Of a stretch of DNA of 64,000 nt, positions 35,891 through 44,895 are shown piece by piece. The DNA is taken from NCBI GenBank assembly GCA_016714935.1, contig JADKBU010000023.1, positions 1 through 64,000 of the forward strand. Reading direction: 5' to 3'. The DNA is from Candidatus Accumulibacter propinquus (GTDB taxonomy: Bacteria; Pseudomonadota; Gammaproteobacteria; Burkholderiales; Rhodocyclaceae). The notes beneath the pieces were generated by a model. The model saw nothing but the letters and a program-made list of their open reading frames with translations, searched no databases and was not told where the DNA came from. Position 1 is the stretch's first letter; each line of letters starts with the position of its first letter. A program made the translations under genes and the position numbers.

Positions 35891-38800
35891 ATGAGGGATT
35901 CAGGTTCACTGGAACAGCAACTGCTCGAATACAAGGCGATCCTCGACCATTCGGGGATCGCCGTGGTATGCATGCGCAGTCGCCGAGTCTACCGCTGCAA
36001 TCCGCGTGCAGAGGAGCTTTTTGGCTGGGCGGCAGGATCGCTGGTGGGCCAACCGGATCTGGTCTTCTATCGCAATAGCGAGGCGCGTGAAGAACTGCGC
36101 CGCAGGGTTCGATCGCAGTTGAGCATTGGGCAGACCGTTGACTTCGAAACCCGGCTGGCGAGGCGTGACGGCACGATGTTCGTCGCGCATCTGATCGCGC
36201 GCGCAATCGACCCCGCTGCGCCGCGCCAGGGAACGGTATGGATCGTTCGCGATGTCTCTGCAGAGGTCTGCGCGCGTGATACCAGCGCGCGCCTGTTGCG
36301 CGAGCAGCAACTCATCTTCGAGAACGCCGACACCGGTATCGTGATCGTGCGCGATCGCATCATCCAGCGTTGCAACCGCCGCTTTGCAGAGATCCTGGAT
36401 TACGCGCCTGATGAGTTGCTGGGCCAATCGACTCGCATTTACTATCCGAGTGAGGAGGCCTGGCTGGAAACCGGCCGCCGGGCATATGCGGCGATCGTCG
36501 AAACCGGCATCTACCGCGGCGATACGCTGTTCCACCGGCGCGACGGTACGCCTTTCTGTTGTTACATCACCGGCAGCATGATCAATCCGCCAGACCCGAC
36601 CCAGGGCTACGTCTGGCTGTACGAAGATGTGTCCGAGAAACGTGCGGCGACCACGGCGATGGACGCGCTGCTGCGCGAACAGACGCTGATCTTCGAACGT
36701 GCTCCGGTCGGCATTGCGTTCGTGCGTGATCGCGTCATCCAACGCTGCAATCCAAGCTTCGAAAGAATTTTTGGTTACGCGCCCGGCCAACTTATCGGCC
36801 AGTCGACCCGCATATGCTTTGCCAGTCACGAAGCCTGGTGGGCAAAGGGCGAGTACGCCCGTATGGTGATCGACGAAGTCGGGAAATTCGTTGGCGAGGT
36901 TGAGTATCGCAGGGGCGACGGCAACCCCCTATGGTGTCAGGTTACCGGCAGCTTGCTCAACCCGGCGAAGCCCGAGGAAGGGCACGTCTGGCTATTCGAG
37001 GACGTCACCGAAAAGCGTCAGGCCAGCCTTGCGATGGATGCGCTGCTGCGCGAGCAAACACTGATCTTCGAGCGCGCCCCGATCGGCATCGCTTTCCTCC
37101 GTGACCGCATCATCAAGCGCTGCAACCCCGGTTTCGAGCGCATCTTCGGATACTTGCCCGGGCAAATGCTGGGGCAATCCACGCGCGTCTGTTTCGCCAG
37201 CGAAGCCGAATGGCTTGCGGCGGGAGAACGGGCGCACGCCGGGATTGACCAGTCGGGAAGGTTCATCGGTGAGGTGGAGTACCGCAAGGCGGACGGGACA
37301 CCGATCTGGTGCCAGGTTACCGGTAGCCTGCTCAACCCGGACAACCGTGACGAAGGACATGTCTGGCTGTTCGAAGACGTCAGCGCGCGTCGAGCCGCTG
37401 AGGAGGCGCTCGTCGAGAGCCTATGGGAGCAGCAACTGATCTTCGACAACGCGATGATCGGGATTTCCTATCAGCGCGATCGGACGATCCTGCGCTGCAA
37501 TCGACGTTGCGAAGAAATTTTTGGCTATCCACCACGAGGGCTGCGGGGCCAGTCGACTCGTGTACTCTTCGGCAGTCTGGAGGAATGGGAGGAGGCCGAA
37601 CGTGAAATCTATCGAGATGGCCCGGGGACCGAGACTTTTGACGGGGAATTCCTTTATCGCCGGCGCGACGGTACTTCGATCTGGGTGCATGTGATCGGCC
37701 GCACCATTGGCGATGATCCGGAAGAGCGGACCTGGATCTGGACCTATGAGGACGTCACCGCCCACCGGGCTGCCGAGCAGGCCTTGCAGCAAACGCAGTT
37801 GGAACTCGAGGGCCGTGTTGCCGAACGTACACTGGCGTTGTCGCAGCAGCTACATTTCATGCGTCAACTCGTGGAGGCCATTCCTGGCCCGGTCTTCTAC
37901 AAGAATCGGGAGGGACGTTACCTGGGTTGCAATCAGGCCTTTCTTGCGCTCCTGGGCAAGCCACGCAGCGCGGTGATCGGTGCTACGGTCCATGATCTGG
38001 CGCCCCGCGACCTGGCCGATCGCTACCAGGCAGCAGACGAAGAGCTTTTCAAGCGGAGTGGTTCGCAGGTGTATGAGACCAAGGTCCGGCACGCTGACGG
38101 CAGTTATCGTGACGTGGTGTTTCACAAAGCGACTTATGGCAAGCACGGAGAGCCCGGTGGCGGCTTGGTCGGGGTGATGCTTGACATCACCGATCGCAGG
38201 CGAATGGAGGTGCGCCTGCAACAGGCGGCGACCGTCTTCGACAGCAGTGCCGAGGGCATCACCATTACCGCGCCAGACGGCAGCATCATTGCGGTCAACC
38301 GCGCGTTTACGGAGATTACCGGCTACAGCGAGGATGAAGTCATCGGGCGCAACCCGCGAATGTTGCAGTCCGGTCGTCAGAAAAGAAGCTATTACCGCGA
38401 GATGTGGCAGACGCTTGGCCGCTATGGGCGCTGGCGTGGCGAACTCTGGAACCGTCGAAAGGACGGTCAGCCCTTTCTGGAGTCCTTGACGATCAGCGCC
38501 GTCAAGGACCAGGATGGGCATCTCACGCACTATGTCGGGGTGTTCTCCGACATCACCGAGTTGCGCAAAGCCCACGATCAACTGGATCATCAGGCACATC
38601 ACGATCCGCTGACCGGTCTGCCCAACCGGCTGCTGCTTGGCGACCGTCTGCACAAGGCACTGCAGCGTGCGCACCGCGACGAGTGCGGACTCGCCGTACT
38701 GTTCATCGACCTGGACCGCTTCAAGAACATCAACGACACCCTTGGGCATCAGGTCGGTGATCGGGTTCTCTGCGAAGTGGCCTGGCGGCTCAGCAGGCTG

Positions 38801-39874
38801 ATGCGTGAATCCGATACCGTCGGTCGCCTGGGTGGCGACGAATTCCTGATTGTCATAGAGGGGGTCGTCGGGCCAAATGCGGTGTCGCACATCGCGGAGA
38901 AGATTCTGAATATCCTGCAGGACTCTCCGGTGACGGTCGAGCAGGAGTTCTTCGTCGGCGCCAGTATTGGCATCAGCGTCTTTCCGCAGGATGGGGACGA
39001 CGCGGAAACCCTGATGAAGCACGCCGATGTGGCCATGTATCGAGCCAAGGAGCGCGGCCGGAATGCCTACGAATTCTTCACCAAGGACCTGACTCAGTCC
39101 TCGCTGGCGCGTCTGCAAATGGAAACCGACCTGCGGCGGGCCATCGAACGCGACGAGTTGCAGGTGTATCTGCAGCCACAGTTTTCGCTGACCACGGGTC
39201 GAGTCGTCGGCGCGGAGGCTCTGGTCCGTTGGTTTCGTTTCGAACGGGGACTGGTGATGCCTGGCGAGTTCATCAAACTTGCCGAGGAATCAGGCCTGAT
39301 CGTGCCGATCGGCGAGTGGGTCCAGCATGCTGCCTGCTGCCAGTGGGCGGATTGGGTGGCTGCCGGGTTCGCTCCGGGTGTGCTGTCGGTCAACGTATCC
39401 GGAGTTGAATTCGCGCGCGGACGAATTCAGGAAACCGCGCGCAAGGCGCTGGAGGCGTCGCGTCTGCCGGCGCAGTTCCTGGAGTTGGAGATTACCGAGA
39501 GCGCCATCATGAGTCAGGCCGAAAGCAGTGTCCAGGTTCTGGACAATCTGCGGGCAATGGGGCTGGGTTTGGTGATCGACGATTTCGGCACCGGCTATTC
39601 TTCGCTGGCCTACCTGAAGCGGTTGCCGCTCAACAAGCTCAAGGTGGATCAGAGTTTTGTGCGCGGGCTGCCCGGTGACACTGAAGACTGCGCCATCGTG
39701 CGTGCGGTAATTGCCTTGGCGCACAGCCTGCAACTGACGGTCATTGCCGAGGGCGTTGAGGTCGAGACCCAGCGTGAGTTCCTCAAACGCGAGGGTTGCG
39801 ACGAAATGCAGGGCTACCTGCGGGGACGGCCGATGCCCTTCGCCGAGTATCAACAGCGCTTCCTCGATGGTTGA
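35891..39874 (+). CDS. Seven-PAS GGDEF-EAL cyclic-di-GMP signalling protein
   Basis: A 1327-residue cytoplasmic protein with no membrane segment. Seven PAS-type sensors come first (about residues 10-125, 137-255, 262-380, 385-505, 510-630, 655-775, 780-895). PAS 2-5 share a Q/K/L-R-C-N...GQSTR frame, and PAS 3 and 4 are near-duplicates. Then a GGDEF domain (GRLGGDEFLIV, Gly981-Phe985) and an EAL domain (GAEALVRW, Glu1109; ITESAIMSQ; DDFGTGYSSLAYLKRL; KVDQSFVRGLP). Both catalytic signatures are intact, so the protein may make and break cyclic-di-GMP, with the PAS array setting the balance. It overlaps the next gene by 8 bases. Confidence 0.92.
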   Translation: MRDSGSLEQQLLEYKAILDHSGIAVVCMRSRRVYRCNPRAEELFGWAAGSLVGQPDLVFYRNSEAREELRRRVRSQLSIGQTVDFETRLARRDGTMFVAHLIARAIDPAAPRQGTVWIVRDVSAEVCARDTSARLLREQQLIFENADTGIVIVRDRIIQRCNRRFAEILDYAPDELLGQSTRIYYPSEEAWLETGRRAYAAIVETGIYRGDTLFHRRDGTPFCCYITGSMINPPDPTQGYVWLYEDVSEKRAATTAMDALLREQTLIFERAPVGIAFVRDRVIQRCNPSFERIFGYAPGQLIGQSTRICFASHEAWWAKGEYARMVIDEVGKFVGEVEYRRGDGNPLWCQVTGSLLNPAKPEEGHVWLFEDVTEKRQASLAMDALLREQTLIFERAPIGIAFLRDRIIKRCNPGFERIFGYLPGQMLGQSTRVCFASEAEWLAAGERAHAGIDQSGRFIGEVEYRKADGTPIWCQVTGSLLNPDNRDEGHVWLFEDVSARRAAEEALVESLWEQQLIFDNAMIGISYQRDRTILRCNRRCEEIFGYPPRGLRGQSTRVLFGSLEEWEEAEREIYRDGPGTETFDGEFLYRRRDGTSIWVHVIGRTIGDDPEERTWIWTYEDVTAHRAAEQALQQTQLELEGRVAERTLALSQQLHFMRQLVEAIPGPVFYKNREGRYLGCNQAFLALLGKPRSAVIGATVHDLAPRDLADRYQAADEELFKRSGSQVYETKVRHADGSYRDVVFHKATYGKHGEPGGGLVGVMLDITDRRRMEVRLQQAATVFDSSAEGITITAPDGSIIAVNRAFTEITGYSEDEVIGRNPRMLQSGRQKRSYYREMWQTLGRYGRWRGELWNRRKDGQPFLESLTISAVKDQDGHLTHYVGVFSDITELRKAHDQLDHQAHHDPLTGLPNRLLLGDRLHKALQRAHRDECGLAVLFIDLDRFKNINDTLGHQVGDRVLCEVAWRLSRLMRESDTVGRLGGDEFLIVIEGVVGPNAVSHIAEKILNILQDSPVTVEQEFFVGASIGISVFPQDGDDAETLMKHADVAMYRAKERGRNAYEFFTKDLTQSSLARLQMETDLRRAIERDELQVYLQPQFSLTTGRVVGAEALVRWFRFERGLVMPGEFIKLAEESGLIVPIGEWVQHAACCQWADWVAAGFAPGVLSVNVSGVEFARGRIQETARKALEASRLPAQFLELEITESAIMSQAESSVQVLDNLRAMGLGLVIDDFGTGYSSLAYLKRLPLNKLKVDQSFVRGLPGDTEDCAIVRAVIALAHSLQLTVIAEGVEVETQREFLKREGCDEMQGYLRGRPMPFAEYQQRFLDG

Positions 39875-40964
39875 AGCCCGCAGGCCTGATGACCGGTCGA
39901 GGTTGGCCTTCGTCGACGCGTTGAAGGCGCTGGCCTTCCAGTTGATCGTTCTGCATCACCTGGCTTTTTATGGGCCGATGTCCGACCATGCCTACCCGCT
40001 GGCGCCCGTCCTGATGACTTGGCTGAGCCAGGATGCACGCATGGCAGTGCAGGCTTTTCTGGTGATCGCAGGCTTTCTGGCCGCACGAAGCATTGCTCCC
40101 AACGGGGCGTTGCTGTCGAACGAGCCGTTCGTGCTGATGCAGCAAAGGTATCTGAAACTGGTCACACCCTTCCTTGCCGCGGTGGTGATCGGCATCGTCT
40201 GCGCGGCCATTGCGCGCGAATTGATGGTGCATGACTCAATACCCGGTCCGCCGACCTTGCCACAGATCCTGGCGCACGCGCTGCTGTTGCAGGGGATTCT
40301 GGGTTACGACGGGCTGTCGGCGGGCGTCTGGTACGTGGCCATCGATTTTCAACTGTTTACACTGCTGGTGGCGATCCTTTGGCTGGCCCGTGGTGTTTCA
40401 CAAAGAGGTGCAGCAACTGCTGCCATTGGGGCCTCGCTGGTGGCCAGTCTGGCACTGTCGTCGCTGTACCACTTCAATCGCTATGCCGATTGGGATGACT
40501 GGGGGGTGTACTTCTTCGGGTCCTACGGTCTGGGGGTTGCCGGCTACTGGGCAACAAACGGGCGACGACCGCTGGTCTGGCTACTGCCACTGGTCGCGGC
40601 GGTGATCGCCGCACTGCTGCTGGACTACCGGCCGCGTATTGCCGTGGCGTTGCTGGTGGCGCTGGCGCTCAGTCTGGCCCGCATGCTGGGTTTTCTTGAG
40701 AGCTGGCCGCAGTCGCGCGTGCTGGCCTACCTTGGCCGGATTTCCTACTCGGTATTTCTGATTCACTTCCCCATTTGCCTGCTGATCAGCGGAACATTTT
40801 CGCGTTTCGCGGGCAGCGACGCGTGGATCAATCTGACGGGAATGCTCTTTGCCTGGCTGGCGAGCATTGCTGCCGGCGCGCTGTTCTACCATTGGGTCGA
40901 GAGTCCCTCGCAACGATTCTTTCGCGGAGCCTCCTCGGCTTCCGGCGTCAGGCAGATGCCTTGA
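39867..40964 (+). CDS. Acyltransferase-3 family membrane protein
   Basis: A 365-residue polytopic membrane protein of the acyltransferase-3 family (O-acetylation of surface sugars or peptidoglycan). The first helix carries FVDALKALAFQLIVLHHLAF, the usual catalytic-His helix; about ten hydrophobic segments follow, including RISYSVFLIHFPICLLI. No SGNH domain is attached. ATG 39867 overlaps the end of the cyclic-di-GMP gene, suggesting coupling and perhaps a role in exopolysaccharide control. The 3' end overlaps the convergent hemB by 17 bases. Confidence 0.85.
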   Translation: MVEARRPDDRSRLAFVDALKALAFQLIVLHHLAFYGPMSDHAYPLAPVLMTWLSQDARMAVQAFLVIAGFLAARSIAPNGALLSNEPFVLMQQRYLKLVTPFLAAVVIGIVCAAIARELMVHDSIPGPPTLPQILAHALLLQGILGYDGLSAGVWYVAIDFQLFTLLVAILWLARGVSQRGAATAAIGASLVASLALSSLYHFNRYADWDDWGVYFFGSYGLGVAGYWATNGRRPLVWLLPLVAAVIAALLLDYRPRIAVALLVALALSLARMLGFLESWPQSRVLAYLGRISYSVFLIHFPICLLISGTFSRFAGSDAWINLTGMLFAWLASIAAGALFYHWVESPSQRFFRGASSASGVRQMP

Positions 40965-41964
40965 GCCACTTTGCCGCGGCCAGTGCAAAGTAGCTTAGAA
41001 CGCCGTCCGCCCCCGCACGTTTGAAGGCCAGAAGGCTCTCCAGAACGCAGGCCTGTTCGTTGAGCCAGCCATTCCCTGCCGCAGCCTTGAGCATGGCGTA
41101 TTCGCCGCTGACCTGGTAGGCGTAGGTGGGCACCTTGAACTCTTCCTTTACGCGTCGGACGATGTCGAGATAGGGCATCCCCGGCTTGACCATCACCATG
41201 TCGGCGCCTTCGGCGAGGTCCAGGGCTACCTCACGCAGGGCTTCGTCACTGTTAGCCGGATCCATCTGATAGCTGTGCTTGTTTCCCTTGCCGAGGTTGC
41301 CGGCGGATCCGACCGCGTCGCGGAAAGGGCCGTAGAAGCTCGATGCGTACTTCGCCGAGTAAGCCAGGATGCGGGTGTGAATCTGCCCGGCAGCGTCAAG
41401 TTCGCGGCGAATGCGGCCGATCCGGCCGTCCATCATGTCCGAAGGCGCGACGATGTCGGCTCCCGCCTGTGCATGGACCAGCGCCTGTCGTGCCAGGACT
41501 TCGAGCGTTTCATCGTTCAACACGTAGCCGCGCGGATCTGCCGGGTCGATCAGGCCGTCTTGTCCATGGCTGGTATAGGGGTCGAGGGCGATGTCGGTAA
41601 TTACGCCCAGGTCGGGAAATGCCCGCTTCAGCGCGGTGATCACACGCGGTACCAAACCCTCGGGGTTGAACGCTTCTTCAGCCCCCGGTGTCTTGCTCTC
41701 GGCTTCGATGACCGGGAACAAGGCCAAGGCGGGAATGCCGAGGGTGCAGGCCTGTTCGGCGGTTTTCAGCAGTTGATCGAGGCTTTGCCGTGCAATTCCA
41801 GGCATCGAGGCTATCGGCTCGACGCGTTTGCTGCCATCGAGAACGAACACGGGGTAGATCAGTGCATCGGCAGTGAGTTGCGATTCGCGCATCAGGCGAC
41901 GCGAAAAGTCATCGCGGCGCATCCGCCGCATGCGCGTACAAGGGAAACTCGCGTGGTAGTCCAT
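40948..41964 (-). CDS. hemB: Delta-aminolevulinic acid dehydratase (porphobilinogen synthase)
   Basis: A 338-residue HemB that joins two 5-aminolevulinates into porphobilinogen. Active-site segments are present: LAYSAKYASSFYGPFRDAVG (first Schiff-base Lys) and MVKPGMPYLDIVRRVKEEF (second Lys), plus the metal region DIVAPSDMMDGRIG, where an Asp-type Mg2+ site replaces the zinc cysteines as in many proteobacteria. The ATG at 41964 begins MDYHASFPCTRMRRMRRDDF, a normal start. Confidence 0.96.
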   Translation of the reverse strand: MDYHASFPCTRMRRMRRDDFSRRLMRESQLTADALIYPVFVLDGSKRVEPIASMPGIARQSLDQLLKTAEQACTLGIPALALFPVIEAESKTPGAEEAFNPEGLVPRVITALKRAFPDLGVITDIALDPYTSHGQDGLIDPADPRGYVLNDETLEVLARQALVHAQAGADIVAPSDMMDGRIGRIRRELDAAGQIHTRILAYSAKYASSFYGPFRDAVGSAGNLGKGNKHSYQMDPANSDEALREVALDLAEGADMVMVKPGMPYLDIVRRVKEEFKVPTYAYQVSGEYAMLKAAAGNGWLNEQACVLESLLAFKRAGADGVLSYFALAAAKWLKASA

Positions 41965-42046
41965 GGAAGTCGTTGTGGTCCGATAGATACAATTGATGGA
42001 ATGGTCTTGTGGCGGGGGAACTATCCGCCAGAGAAATTGTTCTTAG

Positions 42047-42144
42047 CGCCTAGATGGCTATGCCATCTCCCGCTTCACCTCCCTGAGCGGGTGCCTTATT
42101 CCTGTAAGGCATGTCCTGCCCCCGGTTCGCCGGGGGCTTTTTTT
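42047..42144 (+). ncRNA. Candidate small RNA of four hairpins, at the Spot 42/ErsA position
   Basis: Four perfect hairpins follow one another: GATGGC/GCCATC (42053-42067), CCCGCT/AGCGGG (42069-42091) with loop TCACCTCCCTG, TGCCTTA/TAAGGCA (42092-42111) with loop TTCCTG, and a terminator GCCCCCGG-TTCG-CCGGGGGC (42118-42137) with seven T. The CCTCC in loop 2 and TTCC in loop 3 can pair with Shine-Dalgarno sequences. It points at the 3' end of ysxC and the c4 cytochrome gene follows, the same neighbourhood and orientation as spf in E. coli and ersA in Pseudomonas (polA is not seen here). The 5' end is uncertain, perhaps about 42020. Confidence 0.65.
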
Positions 42145-42855
42145 AGTGACGCCCGCCGGCACGATCGACACTGCGGGCGCCCCAACCGATGGCACTGCGC
42201 TTTTTCGCGCGGGCCGTCTTCTCGGTGGCCAGACCTGTTGGCGGTGGTGCCTTCGGTGTGACGGCGAGACCCAGCCAGGCGCCAAGAACCACCTCGGCCT
42301 CCATCACCCCCGACTTCTTCAAGCTGGAGAAGAGTTGCAGGGTGCAGTTGCTGCCAATGGCGGTCAGTGCCGTCTGTACTTCGCGAAATGCGAGGGCCTG
42401 CTCCTGGCGAGTCAACTTGTCGGCCTTCGAAAGCAGAACATGAATCGGTTTGCCGGTCGGTGCGAACCAGCCCAACATCTGCAGGTCCAGTTCAGTGAGC
42501 GGGTGGCGACTGTCCATGATCAGCACCAGGCCGCACAGCGCTTCACGGTGACGGAGATAGGTGCGAGCAGGCCCTCCCATTGCGATCGGATGGCCTCCGG
42601 GGCTTTGGCAAATCCATATCCTGGCAGGTCGACGAAATACTTTCCCGGGTCGAGGCGAAAGTAGTTCAGGTGCTGAGTTCGTCCCGGCGTCTTGGAGACG
42701 AAAGCCAGGCGCGAGTGATTGGCCAGGGTGTTGATCGCCGAAGACTTGCCGGAATTGGAGCGTCCGGCAAAAGCTACCTCACACTGCGAATCGGTGGGGA
42801 GATCACGCAAATCGGCAACGGTGGTGTGAAAGATGGCCTGCTGGAAAAGGGGCAT
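42143..42855 (-). pseudogene. ysxC: Ribosome-biogenesis GTPase EngB/YsxC, split by one frameshift
   Basis: The minus strand encodes an EngB GTPase in two frames. Frame 1 (ATG 42855 to about 42560) has EVAFAGRSNSGKSSAINTLA (P-loop), KTPGRTQHLNYFR (G2) and VDLPGYGFAKAP (G3). After one missing base near 42566, frame 2 continues TYLRHREALCGLVLIMDSRH, HVLLSKADKLTRQEQ (G4) and a basic C-terminal tail. EngB is required for assembly of the 50S ribosomal subunit and is normally essential, so the break is most likely a consensus error. The 3' end touches the small-RNA terminator. Confidence 0.88.
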
Positions 42856-42982
42856 GGAGGAACCCGAGAGTGGATGGAGAGGAGAGGCACGCGCCCGGAC
42901 GGCAAACTGTTATAGAATATCAGCTTTGTTGCATCGCTTCTGCGGCCTGAGATTAGTCATTGTTGTCAATGGGAGTTTGGAC

Positions 42983-43618
42983 ATGATTCGTACAACGGCA
43001 CTTGCGGTTCTCCTGGCCGTCAGTTTCCCCACCGTCGCAACGGAACAGGCAAGAGACAAGCCTGATTTGGCGAAAGCCAAGGAAATCGCTGGCGGAGTTT
43101 GCGTTGCCTGCCACGGTGCCGATGGTAACAGCCCGGCGGCGGCCAATCCCATTCTTGCCGGACAGATTCCCCAGTATATCTACAAGCAGTTGAGCAACTT
43201 CAAGGCAGTCGACGGCAAGCCGGCGGTCCGCAACAACGCCATCATGGGCGGCATGGTTGCAGCATTGTCGGATGAGGACATGCGGAGCCTGTCGGTGTAT
43301 TTCTCGCAGCAGAAGATGCAGCCTTCAGTGGCCAAGGACGAGAAGTTGCTTGCGGATGGCAAGACGCTTTGGCGCAAGGGGGATTTCGAGAAGGGCATTC
43401 CGGCGTGTGCCGGGTGTCACGGCCCTGCCGGCGCCGGGTTGCCAGCACAGTATCCGAGGCTGGCCGGACAGTACGCCGAGTACACGTCCACTCAGTTGAA
43501 GAACTTCCGGAGTCAGGAGCGGGCCAACGACGCAGAGAAGGTGATGCGTGTGATTGCCGGCAAGCTCTCCGATCAGCAGATCAGCGCTGTTTCCGAGTAC
43601 GCTGCCGGTCTGCGCTAG
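42983..43618 (+). CDS. Di-heme cytochrome c4
   Basis: A 211-residue periplasmic protein: signal peptide (MIRTTALAVLLAVSFPTVA) and two similar cytochrome c domains, each with one heme motif (CVACHGADGN at about residue 40; CAGCHGPAGAG at about 140) and the Y-x-x-x-Q-L-x-N-F motif with Met ligands in between. This is the cytochrome c4 pattern; c4 feeds electrons to terminal oxidases. ATG 42983 has GGGAG at correct distance; longer in-frame readings are rejected. It is divergent from ysxC, an arrangement shared with Pseudomonas. Confidence 0.9.
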   Translation: MIRTTALAVLLAVSFPTVATEQARDKPDLAKAKEIAGGVCVACHGADGNSPAAANPILAGQIPQYIYKQLSNFKAVDGKPAVRNNAIMGGMVAALSDEDMRSLSVYFSQQKMQPSVAKDEKLLADGKTLWRKGDFEKGIPACAGCHGPAGAGLPAQYPRLAGQYAEYTSTQLKNFRSQERANDAEKVMRVIAGKLSDQQISAVSEYAAGLR

Positions 43619-43685
43619 GCGCCGGTGGTCCCCGTTCACACGGGTGGAAGGCCAGGGGGCGGCGAGTAGTAGACATCCTGCCCCC

Positions 43686-43714
43686 TTGGCAAGGACCGCC
43701 TGACGCTCTAGTAT
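43686..43714 (+). promoter_or_regulatory. Sigma70-type promoter of the CBS-domain gene
   Basis: TTGGCA (43686-43691) and TAGTAT (43709-43714) are separated by exactly 17 bases. The ATG of the next gene is 32 bases downstream of the -10. Confidence 0.6.
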
Positions 43715-43745
43715 GGTATGACTTCCTGACCAGAAAGGACGCTTC

Positions 43746-44177
43746 ATGAAGACCCTCAGGCAAATCCTCGCCGCCAAGAATGTACCCCTGGTGGCCGTTG
43801 CTCCCGACGATGCGGTCTTTTACGCGCTGCAGTGCATGGCCGACCATAACGTCGGTGCAGTTCTAGTGCTCGATCGGGAGCATCTCGTTGGTATCTTCTC
43901 CGAGCGTGATTATGCCCGCAAGGTGATCCTGCATGGCAAGGCTTCAAAGGACACCCGGGTAAGCGAGATCATGACCGACAAGGTGCTTTACGTTACGCCG
44001 GACCGGACGGTCGATGAATGCATGGCCATCATGACGGAAAAGCACTTCCGGCACCTGCCGGTTCTTGACGACGAGCAGAAGGTTCTGGGGATTGTCTCCA
44101 TTGGCGATGTGGTCAAGGAAACGATCTGTGAGCAGCAGTTCATCATCCAGCAAATGGAAAAATACATCGCGGGTTGA
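43746..44177 (+). CDS. Two-CBS-domain protein
   Basis: A 143-residue protein made of a pair of CBS domains: residues about 10-60 (ALQCMADHNVGAVLVLDREH, then GIFSERDYARKVIL) and 75-130 (CMAIMTEKHFRHLPVLDDEQ, then GIVSIGDVVKETI). Such stand-alone CBS pairs bind adenosine nucleotides or NADH and regulate partner enzymes; the partner is unknown. Confidence 0.92.
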   Translation: MKTLRQILAAKNVPLVAVAPDDAVFYALQCMADHNVGAVLVLDREHLVGIFSERDYARKVILHGKASKDTRVSEIMTDKVLYVTPDRTVDECMAIMTEKHFRHLPVLDDEQKVLGIVSIGDVVKETICEQQFIIQQMEKYIAG

Positions 44178-44431
44178 GGCGGCGTACATGCGTGCGCGTC
44201 GTCCCAGTTGCGCAGGCCGGTAGCCGTAAGAGCTGGGTTGAGCCCGTTGATGCCTGATTGCTCAATCGGGCATCGCGGGTGGCCATGATCGCTCAGCGCG
44301 GTTTTCTGGTTGCTCGCAGATGGAGAGAGGTTTCCGTTGCTGCCGCCAATCGTCACAATGACTGACGTTGCAACGGAATAAGTTGGCGTTGCGTGCTGTT
44401 TAATCAAATTCACACCAGCGGAGGAGATCCC

Positions 44432-44809
44432 ATGAGCGCCTTGCACGTTTCCATCCGTACCTTCGCCTTTTGTGCAACCCTGGCAGCAGCAGTTGCCGCC
44501 GCTGAAACAAATCCACCAGCGCGCGTCGAGGGGGGCCTGCTGGTTGGCAACAACGGCATGACCCTCTACGTCTTCGACAAGGATGCCGCTGGCAAGAGTG
44601 TCTGCAACGGTCCGTGCGCCACCAACTGGCCGCCGTTGACGGCCGGTGGAAGCGATCAGGCCACTGGCAGCTGGAGCATTCTCAACCGCGACGACGGCAG
44701 CAAGCAATGGGCTTACAAGGGCAAGCCGCTCTATTTCTGGTCGAAGGATCAGAAGCCAGGCGACAAGACCGGTGATGGATTCAATGGCGTCTGGCACATC
44801 GCCCAGTAG
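44432..44809 (+). CDS. Small secreted COG4315-type protein
   Basis: A 125-residue exported protein (signal peptide FAFCATLAAAVAAAETN). It carries the paired motif of the secreted lipoprotein repeat family: LLVGNNGMTLYVFDKDAAGK, then CNGPCATNWPPL and WAYKGKPLYFWSKDQKPGDK. The two Cys are likely disulfide-bonded. The family is common and of unknown function, possibly heme- or ligand-binding. ATG 44432 sits behind GGAGGAG. The 250 bases upstream hold an interrupted hairpin (GATGCCTGATTG...CAATCGGGCATC at about 44249-44274) and no gene. Confidence 0.85.
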   Translation: MSALHVSIRTFAFCATLAAAVAAAETNPPARVEGGLLVGNNGMTLYVFDKDAAGKSVCNGPCATNWPPLTAGGSDQATGSWSILNRDDGSKQWAYKGKPLYFWSKDQKPGDKTGDGFNGVWHIAQ

Positions 44810-44895
44810 ACGACCGCCGCACTAACGCCAGCGAATACAGGGAAGGCTCCTTCCGATACGCACACGAGGACGAGTGCAGATTTGCCGCAGCAGCA

